A stretch of 60,183 nt of DNA, from the NCBI GenBank assembly GCA_015061575.1, contig SUWF01000017.1:1-60183 (forward strand), read 5' to 3'. Below are positions 37,994 through 45,558 of this stretch, piece after piece; positions within the stretch are counted from its first letter, which is position 1, and each line of letters opens with the position of its first letter. The position numbers and the translations under genes were made by a program. Under the pieces are notes generated by a model. The model worked only from the letters and a program-made list of their open reading frames with translations. It was not told where the DNA came from and did not search any database. The DNA comes from Lentisphaerota bacterium. Lineage in GTDB: Bacteria; Verrucomicrobiota; Lentisphaeria; Victivallales; Victivallaceae.

Positions 37994-38962
37994 TCAATTA
38001 TTGCCACTTGCCGTGCGGCAGCGCACTTTTTTTACCGGATAATCCAGCGCATTGCGGAAAAATGAGGCGGTTTCCAATGCCGATACCCGGCCGGCCGGAT
38101 AGGTCGTTCCCAGATATTTTTCGGCAAATACATCCAAATCATCCAGCACCAGATAGAGCGGCAGCGGCGCCGGTGTCTGCAAAAACCAGCCGATGCGATG
38201 CAGCCATTGCCCGACTTTATCGCCCAGCTCATAGAGCAGCGGCGCCAGTTCCAGATCGGTTATCGGGGCGGTCAGATTCAATTTTCCGGCCGCTTTATCC
38301 AGCGACAGCGTCAAGCGGTAGTTGGGGTAAAGGCGGCTGATGTTGGCCAGAGCAATAACTTTTTCGTCCACCATCCAGCGATCTTCCGGCGGCAGATACT
38401 CCAAGGCCCGGGCTGCGGTCAGCAATATCTTGCTGCCGGCCGGAGCCGGACTTTTTTCTGCGGCCGGCTGCGGCAAGTGCGGTGCCGTACTCTGTTCGTA
38501 GTGCCGGGCCAGTTCCAGATACAACGCCGGGGAAGCGCTGGATATATGCAGTTTTTTCAACGCATCAACCACTTTATTGGCAAGCTGATACGCCGTCCTG
38601 TCAGCAATACCCAAATGGCGGATTATAAGCATGGCCGCATCCTGCACATTGGCATCCAGCGCAATATACAAGTGACTGTTGGCCCGGCTGAAGATCTGGG
38701 CCACCGCAGCGCAGCCAGCATTTTCCAATATCCGAACCACGGCAGCATCCACTTCGCTCTGGGTAAAAATGCGTTCATAGCGGGAACTCTCCGCCATGGC
38801 GGACTCCACGGCACAAGCTATATCTTCTGCCAGATAGCCATTGGGATTACCGGCAGATTCAAAGGCTTCGAGCAAAGCAAGTTTGAGCTTTTCGGGATCA
38901 AAAATCTGCTGACAGCCATCGCCATCAAGCACATAAAGAAAATTATCGGTTATAGAAAGCAT
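37994..38962 (-). CDS. ATP-cone-like protein of unknown function, downstream of nrdR
   Basis: 322 residues. The first ~95 residues look like a degenerate ATP-cone (VLDGDGCQQIFDPEKLKLALLEAFESAG, DIACAVESAMAE, FTQSEVDAAVVRILENAG). A second, similar stretch may follow (LYIALDANVQDAAMLIIRHLG, AYQLANKVVDALKKLHISSA). The C-terminal ~150 residues have no motif I recognise. Located 71 bp after nrdR on the same strand, whose product also has an ATP-cone. Possibly a nucleotide-sensing partner. Confidence 0.45.
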   Translation of the reverse strand: MLSITDNFLYVLDGDGCQQIFDPEKLKLALLEAFESAGNPNGYLAEDIACAVESAMAESSRYERIFTQSEVDAAVVRILENAGCAAVAQIFSRANSHLYIALDANVQDAAMLIIRHLGIADRTAYQLANKVVDALKKLHISSASPALYLELARHYEQSTAPHLPQPAAEKSPAPAGSKILLTAARALEYLPPEDRWMVDEKVIALANISRLYPNYRLTLSLDKAAGKLNLTAPITDLELAPLLYELGDKVGQWLHRIGWFLQTPAPLPLYLVLDDLDVFAEKYLGTTYPAGRVSALETASFFRNALDYPVKKVRCRTASGNN

Positions 38963-39033
38963 GACTCAACACCACCATCACGATCATTGCTGCGGAATTT
39001 ATTGCACCAAGTCCCAACGCACTGCCGCCGGAC

Positions 39034-39480
39034 TTATTTAAGCGAACGTATTTCCTCAATGAACTCCTCCACATCATGAAATTTGCGGTAGACGCTGGCA
39101 AAACGCACATAGGCCACCTGATCAAGTTTGCGCAGTGCTTCCATGACCCGGCTGCCGATTTCGGAGCTGGGAACTTCCCGCTCAAAATCCCGCTGCAAAC
39201 CCAAACTCACATCTTCGATCACATGGCTGATGCTTTCCGGATCCAGCGGCCGTTTGTAACAGGCATTTTCGATCCCCCGGCGGAGTTTATCCTGATCAAA
39301 GTCCTCCCGCTCGTTGTTGCGTTTGACCACTTTCAGCTCGCTCTGGATGATGCTTTCGTAAGTACTGAATCGGTGCGCACAGCTCAAACACTCCCGACGG
39401 CGGCGCACTCCGCAGCCCTCCTTGACCACCCGGGAATCAATTACTTTATCATCCTGAAATCCGCAAACCGGACAACGCAT
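39034..39480 (-). CDS. nrdR: Transcriptional repressor NrdR
   Basis: 148 residues: zinc ribbon CPVCGFQDDKVIDSR and RRRECLSCAHRFSTYE, then an ATP-cone (VVKRNNEREDFDQDKLRRGIENAC). Controls ribonucleotide reductase genes according to ATP/dATP. Matching operator-like sites lie in front of nrdG at 52165-52212 in this same window. Confidence 0.97.
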   Translation of the reverse strand: MRCPVCGFQDDKVIDSRVVKEGCGVRRRRECLSCAHRFSTYESIIQSELKVVKRNNEREDFDQDKLRRGIENACYKRPLDPESISHVIEDVSLGLQRDFEREVPSSEIGSRVMEALRKLDQVAYVRFASVYRKFHDVEEFIEEIRSLK

Positions 39481-39601
39481 AAATCAACCTTCCTTTCTGT
39501 TGGCAGATGCCACTGGGTAATAATATGCCGCAACTTTGCATAAATGCAACTTATAATTGATCAAAATAACCGGCTTTTTATACTCTTTTAAGGGAATGGG
39601 C

Positions 39602-39630
39602 TTGCAAAAAGTGCTTTTTGAGTGTAAATT
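39602..39630 (+). promoter_or_regulatory. Putative promoter of pheA
   Basis: TTGCAA (39602-39607), 17 bp, TAAATT (39625-39630), about 42 bp before ATG 39673, which has AAGGAAC in front. Confidence 0.55.
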
Positions 39631-39672
39631 ATCGGGAATTTGTAGTATTTTCAAGCATAAGGAACTATTTTT

Positions 39673-40746
39673 ATGGACGATAACGCATTGATGAATTTGC
39701 GTAAAGAGATCGACAGTATCGATGCTGATTTGATCGCACTTTTGAATCGCCGCTATCAGGCCGTGGAAGCTATCGGCGAATACAAACGCGAACGGCATCT
39801 GCCGATTTACGATCCCTCCCGCCAGCGCAAACTTATGGAACGGCTGCAGACGCTCAACCAGGGGCCGATGACGCCGGAAATACTGCACGCTGTTTATCGG
39901 GAAATCATGTCCGGTGCCCAGCGTTTGGAACGGCCGCTGCGGGCGGCTTTTCTGGGACCGCTGGGGACTTTTTCGCACCAGGCCACGCTGGATATTTTCG
40001 GCAGCAGCTCTGAACTGGTTCCCGAAAAAACTATTCCGGAAGTCTTCCGGGCCATTGAGTGCGAACGGGCCGATTACGGCTGCGTGCCGATCGAAAACTC
40101 CGCCGAAGGCGTGATCAACTACACGCTGGACTGGCTGGTGCGTACCAGCGTGCGGATCACCGCCGAAAAATATTGCAAGGTACACCACTCGCTGATGGCC
40201 AAGTGCAAACGCAACGAAATCAAACGCATCTACAGCCATCCGCAGGTACTCGGCCAGTGCCGGGCTTATCTGCTGGAAAATTTTCCCAACGTGGAACTGG
40301 TGGAAATGACCAGCACAGCGTATGCCGCCGAACGGGCCGCCAGCGAAGAATTTGCCGCCACCTTGGGCAGTCCGGTGGCCAGCGATCTGTACAAATTGGC
40401 GATCCTGGAAGAAAATGTGGAAGATTCCAGCTTCAACACCACCCGGTTTCTGGTGATCGGCAATCAGACCACCAGCCGCAGCGGCGACGACAAAACCAGT
40501 TTGTGCTTTGTGGTCAAAAACCGCCCCGGCGCACTTTACGAAGCGCTGGAACCGTTCCGCCGGGCCAAACTGCAGATGACGATGATCGAAAGCCGTCCGT
40601 GGCAGCAGCAGGCCGGCTGGGAATACTGCTTCTTTGTTGACCTGCTGGGCCATCGGGATGATGCGGCCGTATCGGAAGCTTGCGCGGATCTGGAAAAGAA
40701 CGCCGCATTCTTCAAGATCCTCGGCAGTTATCCCCGGATGGGCTGA
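39673..40746 (+). CDS. pheA: Bifunctional chorismate mutase/prephenate dehydratase (P-protein)
   Basis: 357 residues. AroQ-type chorismate mutase helices (LRKEIDSIDADLIALLNRRYQAVEAIGEYK, about 6-90), prephenate dehydratase (AFLGPLGTFSHQATLDIF, VPIENSAEGVINYTLD, NTTRFLVIG, about 93-275) and a C-terminal ACT domain (SLCFVVKNRPGALYEALEPF, SRPWQQQAGWEYCFFVD) for phenylalanine feedback. Makes phenylpyruvate from chorismate. Followed at 35 bp by the YeiH-like gene. Confidence 0.95.
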   Translation: MDDNALMNLRKEIDSIDADLIALLNRRYQAVEAIGEYKRERHLPIYDPSRQRKLMERLQTLNQGPMTPEILHAVYREIMSGAQRLERPLRAAFLGPLGTFSHQATLDIFGSSSELVPEKTIPEVFRAIECERADYGCVPIENSAEGVINYTLDWLVRTSVRITAEKYCKVHHSLMAKCKRNEIKRIYSHPQVLGQCRAYLLENFPNVELVEMTSTAYAAERAASEEFAATLGSPVASDLYKLAILEENVEDSSFNTTRFLVIGNQTTSRSGDDKTSLCFVVKNRPGALYEALEPFRRAKLQMTMIESRPWQQQAGWEYCFFVDLLGHRDDAAVSEACADLEKNAAFFKILGSYPRMG

Positions 40747-40781
40747 AGTTGCATTTTTCTGTCATCTGTAGGAGGTAAATT

Positions 40782-41759
40782 ATGAACAATCGCATCCGTC
40801 AAATCGCATTTATTGTGCTGGCGCTGGCATTTTTTGCCGGGCCGTGGCTGTGGGCTCCGATCCGCAATTATGCGCCGGGACTGGCGGTTATTGCCGGAAT
40901 AATCTTTGCGGTGACGCTGGGCAATCCTTTTGCCAAACTGACCGGCAAACTTTCCAGCCAGCTGCTGGGCGCTGCCATCGTCGGTATGGGCTGCGGCATG
41001 AATCTGCACGAAGTGCTGGCGGCCGGAGCGCAGGGCTTTATTTATACCCTTATCGGCATTGTTCTGGGGCTGGGTTTGGGATGCTTGCTGGGACGGCTGC
41101 TTAAAATCGACAAAAACTGTTATTATCTGGTCAGTGTAGGCACCAGCATCTGCGGCGGCAGTGCTATTGCGGCGGCGGCTCCGGCGCTCAAAGCCAAAGC
41201 TTCCGATATAGCGTTGGCCTCGGCTACTGTTTTTACGCTCAATGCGGTAGCGCTGCTGGTCTTCCCTTATCTGGGCAAGCTGCTGGGTTTTACGCAGGAG
41301 CAATTCGGCTATTTTGCAGCGCTGGCCATCCACGATACCTCCAGCGTGGTCGGTGCCACCTTCCAATACGGCGAAAAAGCTTTGGAGATCGGCACTACGG
41401 TCAAGTTGGCCCGGGCGCTCTGGATCGTGCCGGTAACGCTGTTTATTGCCAGTTGTGTGGCCGAAAAAGATCCGGATGGCAAACGCTCCTTCAAGCTCAA
41501 AGTGCCGTGGTTCATCCCCGGATTTCTGATTGCCGCAGCAATCGTAACTTATCTGCCGCAGACGGCCGCAGCGGGTTCATTTTTCAAAGAACTCAGTAAA
41601 TATCTGATGGTGTTTACGTTGTTCATTATCGGAGCGAATCTTTCGCGGGAAAAACTGCGGGAATTGGGCATCCGGCCGCTGATTCACGGACTGGTGCTGT
41701 GGGTGATACTTTCGGTCATCTGGTGCAGTGCTATTTATCTGGGATTGGTCGGGGCCTGA
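40782..41759 (+). CDS. YeiH-family putative sulfate exporter
   Basis: 325 residues with about ten helices. FAVTLGNPF, LLGAAIVGMGCGMNL, SVGTSICGGSAIAAAAP (the S-x-C-G-x-S motif) and AALAIHDTSSVVGATFQYG are the signature stretches of the YeiH/PSE family. Transport substrate is not firmly known; sulfate/sulfite has been proposed. The stop overlaps the next start (TGATG), and that gene encodes a cysteine-desulfurase-like enzyme, which would fit sulfur metabolism. Confidence 0.85.
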   Translation: MNNRIRQIAFIVLALAFFAGPWLWAPIRNYAPGLAVIAGIIFAVTLGNPFAKLTGKLSSQLLGAAIVGMGCGMNLHEVLAAGAQGFIYTLIGIVLGLGLGCLLGRLLKIDKNCYYLVSVGTSICGGSAIAAAAPALKAKASDIALASATVFTLNAVALLVFPYLGKLLGFTQEQFGYFAALAIHDTSSVVGATFQYGEKALEIGTTVKLARALWIVPVTLFIASCVAEKDPDGKRSFKLKVPWFIPGFLIAAAIVTYLPQTAAAGSFFKELSKYLMVFTLFIIGANLSREKLRELGIRPLIHGLVLWVILSVIWCSAIYLGLVGA

Positions 41760-42889
41760 TGATCTATTTTGATCACGCCGCAGCTGATTTCATCTTGCCG
41801 GAAATCCGGCAAAACTACCCTTTCTGGCTGGAAAAATATTCCGGCAATATCGAAGCTGCACACCAGCTGGGCCACCGGCTGCGCAAAGAATATGAACAGC
41901 TGGCTGCGGAATTGGTTGAAAATTTATTTCCCCACCGCCACCTGACCGATTTTGCCGTGTTTGCTGCCGGCGACAGCAGCAGTTTATTGGAGTGCCTCGG
42001 GCGCATCTGCCATGACAGCAAATCCGGTGTGGTCTGGGCGTCAGCTCTGGATCATGCGTCGCTCCGGGCCATGGTCAAACGGCATTGGGAAAAAATTTAT
42101 GACTTCCCGCTGAGCAGCTGCGGTAAACTGCTGCCAATGAACGGAAACACCCCGCCACCGAACTTGGCGATCATAACCCACATTCAAAGCGAAATCGGTG
42201 TAAAGCAAGACCTTGCAGCTGTTCTGCCCCCGCTGCGCCAAGCGTGCAGCAGCGGTCTGATACTGCTGGATGCCGTGCAGTCCGCTGCGCATTTGGCCTA
42301 CCACAACGCTTGGCCGCTGCCGGATCTGCTGCTCATATCAGGTGCCAAACTCGGCAGCGGCTCCGGGGCTGCTCTGATCGCTTTGAACGGCTGCTGCCAA
42401 TTCATGCGGCAGGGCTTTGAACGCTTGCGCAAAGTTGAACACCTTATCGGCAAAAATAATCCGCTGCAGCTGCAAGTGCTGCTATGCGCGCTGCAGCACC
42501 ACCAACTGCACCGGCAGCGGGACGCAGCGGCAATAAGCGAATTGAACCGCTTTTTGCGCAGCGAACTGGAAGATATGCTTTTGCCCAACGGCCGGAAAAT
42601 CATCCTGACAGTTCCGGCAGCGGAGGCCGCAGACAATATACTGCATTTTATATTGCCGGGTTATCAATCCGGAGTATTGGTCAGGATGTTTTCGGAACAC
42701 GGTCTGCTGCTTTCAGCCGGCAGTGCCTGCGAGGCCGAAACTGCTCAGCCCAGCCGCATATTGAGCAGCTTGAACTATAAGCGGGATCTGGCCTACAGCG
42801 GCTTGCGGATCTCGTTATCAGCCGCCAACACCCGCCCGGAAGCAGAAACATTTTTGCAGCTGCTCAATCAGCTGCTGAAAAACTATTAA
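41759..42889 (+). CDS. Cysteine desulfurase-like aminotransferase (class V)
   Basis: 376 residues from ATG 41759 (overlapping stop of the YeiH-like gene). MIYFDHAAADF start, AIITHIQSEIGV, ILLDAVQSAAH (PLP-binding Asp), LLISGAKLGSGSGAALI with the PLP lysine, and SAGSACEAETAQPSRIL with a Cys where NifS/IscS have their persulfide Cys. Usual enzymes have SGHK; here SGAK. Weakly similar to IscS overall, so a desulfurase role is likely but not certain. No scaffold gene nearby. Confidence 0.75.
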   Translation: MIYFDHAAADFILPEIRQNYPFWLEKYSGNIEAAHQLGHRLRKEYEQLAAELVENLFPHRHLTDFAVFAAGDSSSLLECLGRICHDSKSGVVWASALDHASLRAMVKRHWEKIYDFPLSSCGKLLPMNGNTPPPNLAIITHIQSEIGVKQDLAAVLPPLRQACSSGLILLDAVQSAAHLAYHNAWPLPDLLLISGAKLGSGSGAALIALNGCCQFMRQGFERLRKVEHLIGKNNPLQLQVLLCALQHHQLHRQRDAAAISELNRFLRSELEDMLLPNGRKIILTVPAAEAADNILHFILPGYQSGVLVRMFSEHGLLLSAGSACEAETAQPSRILSSLNYKRDLAYSGLRISLSAANTRPEAETFLQLLNQLLKNY

Positions 42890-42988
42890 GCCGCCTTGGG
42901 CAGCGCCATAAAACGATCCGTCACTTTTCCGTCACTTTCAGCTTAGTACCCAGGCAAATATATTGCAAATCAAGAATTTGACCTATAA

Positions 42989-43020
42989 AAAAAGTGACGG
43001 GATATATTCCGTCACTTTTT
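42989..43020. terminator. Bidirectional terminator
   Basis: Perfect 12-bp stem (AAAAAGTGACGG with CCGTCACTTTTT), 8-nt loop, T runs on both strands. Lies between the convergent desulfurase-like and FG-GAP genes. Confidence 0.85.
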
Positions 43021-43047
43021 ACATTTCTATTTTTTTGAAGCTTTTTT

Positions 43048-44037
43048 TCAGGCCTCCTGCATGGCAATTTCCACCTTGGTGATCCGGGGGGTGCGCAGGG
43101 AGTTTCTGGCACCCAGAACCAGCTGATACTGCCAATTATTACCTGCGGCCAGCTCCGGCAGCGTGGTGTTACCCACTTGCAGCTCGCTCCACTGACTCCA
43201 GGCTGCTTGCGGCAGCTCTTCCGGCGAGGCCGCACTGCGGAAACGGATCTTTACCCAGCATTTTTCCGGCAGTTCCATCGTCATATTTACAGCGGTGGGA
43301 GCGGCTGGTTTGCTGCAAGTAAACACCGTGGAGGTGTAATACTCTTCCGGCGAGCGGTCTTTGATATTGCCCGGGTTGATGGTGGTCATGCCGTGCGGGC
43401 CATTGGTGGGCAATGCCGTGCAATTTTGTGCATTGAATCCCTGCGGCCCGTTCCACCAGACTGCTGACCAGCCGTGATGATCGCCATCGACTTTGTGGTT
43501 GGCGACCGCCAGATCGATGTAGCCGTCTTCGTTGAAGTCCGCCGCCACACAGCCCGATGCCGAGTGGGTGTAAAGCAGATCCCGATCCAATTCGTCGAAT
43601 TTGCCGTTGCGGTTCCAATACAAAAAGGAGTTGATATCCCGGTCTTTGCCGCCGTGATAACTGCCAACGAACATATCCAGATAGCCATCGTTATTGAAGT
43701 CGGCAATCGCAAAACTGTCGGCCGCATCGCCCCGCAGTACGCATTTGCGCCGTTCGCTGAAGCCTTCCGGGCCGCCCCAGTAAATATGCACATAGCTGTG
43801 ATGCGGCTGTTTGGGCTTGAGATAGCCGTTGCTTTCCACGGTATCGGTGTGACCGCCGACGACCAGATCCAGATAACCGTTGCCGGTAAAATCAGCCGCT
43901 GCACAGCACAAACCGAAGTGACAATTCAGTCTGGTGGAGCGCTCCATGGAGTAACCTTCCGGCCCGCCCCAGAGGATGATCGGATTATTTTTGCAGGGCA
44001 GCACCAGATCCAGATAACCGTTGTTGTTGAGGTGCAA
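43048..44037 (-). CDS. FG-GAP/VCBS repeat protein, probably missing its 5' part
   Basis: 329 residues consisting from the very start of calcium-binding-like repeats: LNNNGYLDLVLP, DFTGNGYLDLVVGGH, DFNNDGYLDMFVGSY, DFNEDGYIDLAVANH (D-x-x-x-D/N-G-Y-x-D), spaced about 55-65 residues, each followed by WGGPEG-type turns. They form a beta-propeller. The ATG lies inside the first repeat (MHLNNNG, where ADLNNNG would be expected), and no signal peptide is present, so the beginning has been lost. The break is near 44040, just before a remnant of the four-helix element. Probably non-functional or needs another start. Confidence 0.7.
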   Translation of the reverse strand: MHLNNNGYLDLVLPCKNNPIILWGGPEGYSMERSTRLNCHFGLCCAAADFTGNGYLDLVVGGHTDTVESNGYLKPKQPHHSYVHIYWGGPEGFSERRKCVLRGDAADSFAIADFNNDGYLDMFVGSYHGGKDRDINSFLYWNRNGKFDELDRDLLYTHSASGCVAADFNEDGYIDLAVANHKVDGDHHGWSAVWWNGPQGFNAQNCTALPTNGPHGMTTINPGNIKDRSPEEYYTSTVFTCSKPAAPTAVNMTMELPEKCWVKIRFRSAASPEELPQAAWSQWSELQVGNTTLPELAAGNNWQYQLVLGARNSLRTPRITKVEIAMQEA

Positions 44038-44071
44038 TTATTGTCAAACCACGCTCCCAACCAATCAAAAA

Positions 44072-44186
44072 GGTAAGGTACGGATCTTACAGATGTGTAC
44101 GGAAAAGTACAGAGGATTGCCGCCGCCGGGTAAGCTGTAAACGGGAGTTCAAAAATTTATTGCGTTGGCAGAGCAGCAAAGCTCCG
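44072..44186 (+). mobile_element. Internally deleted remnant of the four-helix-bundle element
   Basis: Same order as the intact unit at 48.0-48.65 kb but on the other strand: GGTAAGGTACGG, iterated TACGG motifs, ATGTGTACGGAAAAGTACAG start (44093), then a jump at a short GCCG-type direct repeat to the end part (GTAAGCTGTAAACGGGAGTT ... GGCAGAGCAGCAAAGCTCCG). The interior of the gene (about 330 bp) is missing. The left-over frame ends after 15 codons. It sits exactly between the truncated FG-GAP and truncated DUF1016 genes. Confidence 0.75.
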
Positions 44187-44612
44187 GAAATGAGTCCAAC
44201 TGAGATTTTGAACGCGCGCGTTCAAAATTGTCAAATCCGGAAAATACTGGTAAAATTTTTTGTAATATGCCAAATTGCGGGCACTGTAATTGCAGCCAAA
44301 TTCAAGTGTAAGCTCTTGCGCCAGAGTATCAAGAAGTTTTTTTCCGTATTCAGCACGGGTATTGCCTTGCTGCTCTTCTTCAACAATACGTTGTCCGATT
44401 TTCCAATAAGTATTGGTTATGATCGCATTTACTGCGGTATACGCTGTCTGCCGCCCGTCAGCGATTATCTGCCGGATGTCGCCAAGCAGTGTCAAGGCGG
44501 AAGCGGATGCAGGAAAAATATTATCTTCGTTGTTCAAAGCCACTACCTTATGCGTTAAAATTGCCTGTTTATGAGTAAATATAGCATGGCTATTGAGTTT
44601 TACAAGCCGCAC
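44157..44612 (-). pseudogene. DUF1016 (YhcG-type) N-terminal fragment
   Basis: The frame encodes the DUF1016 N-terminal domain (LLGDIRQIIADGRQTAYTAVNAIITNTYWKIGQRIVEEE, GKKLLDTLAQELTLEFGCNYSARNLAYYKKFYQYFPD, LSWTHFRS). It then stops abruptly: the last eight residues come from the four-helix-element remnant. A full protein would be about 330-350 residues and carry a C-terminal PDDEXK nuclease domain, which is absent. Some members are linked to restriction-modification or defence loci. Confidence 0.75.
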
Positions 44613-44618
44613 AGGTAC

Positions 44619-44654
44619 AAAAAATGCGCCACTCTTGCGAGCGACGCATTTTTT
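44619..44654 (-). terminator. Terminator of pseudopilin A
   Basis: Stem AAAAAATGCGCCACTC with GAGCGACGCATTTTTT (16 positions, two wobble pairs), 4-nt loop. Nearly identical in sequence to the terminator of pseudopilin B at 47982. Confidence 0.85.
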
Positions 44655-44688
44655 GTATCTTAGACTGTAGTATCAGACTACTAAGCTA

Positions 44689-45354
44689 TTAGTAGGTGAT
44701 CTGGTCGTAGAACTTGGAACCATTCAGGGTGGCAAAACCAGCAGCCTGGGTGTCTTTGATAACCAAACCGCCAACGTGGCCGCCAAGGTAGCAAACATTC
44801 AGGTTGGTCGGGTGGTTGTTGTTGTCAGAAGCAATACCCTTGTGCAAGTCCATCCAGGTGGCAGCGCCGGGGTTGTCACGGCCAACGATCACGCGTTTCT
44901 TACCCTTGGAATCGGTGTCATTACCGATCAGGATCAGGTTGTAGTAGGAGGAGGTGGTGGCAGTGTAGTTGGCACTGTCGCTCGGGCACTTGTAGAGCTT
45001 TTCTTTGGCGTCAGCCTTGACGGTCTGAACGTTCATACCCATGAAACCGCCAACCAGCAGCTTGTCCTGCGCGGAAACCGGATAGGTCGAAACAGGGGTA
45101 TCATCGGCGCACATTTCCACAGCGGTATCGGTGTCGGAGTCATCAGCAGCAACAGCACCATAGGTGGCGACATAATCTTTGTTGACGCCGGAGTACATGA
45201 ATTCGCCGAGGCCGATCTGCTTGAGTTTGCTCACACAGTTGGCACTGCGGGCGCGTTCACGGGCTGCGGAGAGGGCGGGGAGCAGCATGGCAGCCAAAAT
45301 CGCGATGATAGCGATAACCACCAAAAGCTCGATGAGGGTGAATTGTTTCTTCAT
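44689..45354 (-). CDS. Pseudopilin A (expressed copy at the recombinase locus)
   Basis: 221 residues: leader [59 protein letters not shown], then a body with [24 protein letters not shown] and [12 protein letters not shown]. It has everything for expression: a perfect-consensus promoter at 45492-45520, AAAGGAG before the ATG, a prepilin peptidase site, and a terminator. Its first part from base 45324 down is identical for 89 bp to the start of pseudopilin B, in inverted orientation. The bodies share the same motifs but differ strongly. Likely a surface or periplasmic fibre-like subunit, function unknown. Confidence 0.9.
   Translation of the reverse strand: MKKQFTLIELLVVIAIIAILAAMLLPALSAARERARSANCVSKLKQIGLGEFMYSGVNKDYVATYGAVAADDSDTDTAVEMCADDTPVSTYPVSAQDKLLVGGFMGMNVQTVKADAKEKLYKCPSDSANYTATTSSYYNLILIGNDTDSKGKKRVIVGRDNPGAATWMDLHKGIASDNNNHPTNLNVCYLGGHVGGLVIKDTQAAGFATLNGSKFYDQITY
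45236..45324. repeat. Left arm of the 89-bp perfect inverted repeat
   Basis: Identical, in reverse complement, to 47304-47392. It begins inside codon 11 of pseudopilin A (TTGGTGG) and runs outward through the helix region. Beyond its outer end only scattered, mostly synonymous differences occur for ~65 bp, then the genes diverge. Confidence 0.95.
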
Positions 45355-45491
45355 TTTGAGAAACTCCTTTTTTTAGGTTGCTTTTTTTTAGTGTAAAAAG
45401 CTTTGATTAAACTTTTTCGGATCTTCAGAACAACTTTTTTCCGGCCCCAATGGCCAACGATTCCATAAATCCGAAACCTTCGTTGGGGTAA

Positions 45492-45520
45492 ATTATACAA
45501 CAGTTTTGAGCGGTTGTCAA
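45492..45520 (-). promoter_or_regulatory. Perfect-consensus sigma70 promoter of pseudopilin A
   Basis: TTGACA (45515-45520 on the minus strand), exactly 17 bp, TATAAT (45492-45497). Transcription would start near 45485, giving a leader of about 130 nt before ATG 45354. It points away from the recombinase gene and lies inside the proposed invertible segment. Confidence 0.85.
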
Positions 45521-45558
45521 GGGGTGAATGTAAAAAAAATTGAAAAAAAGTGCGTTTT

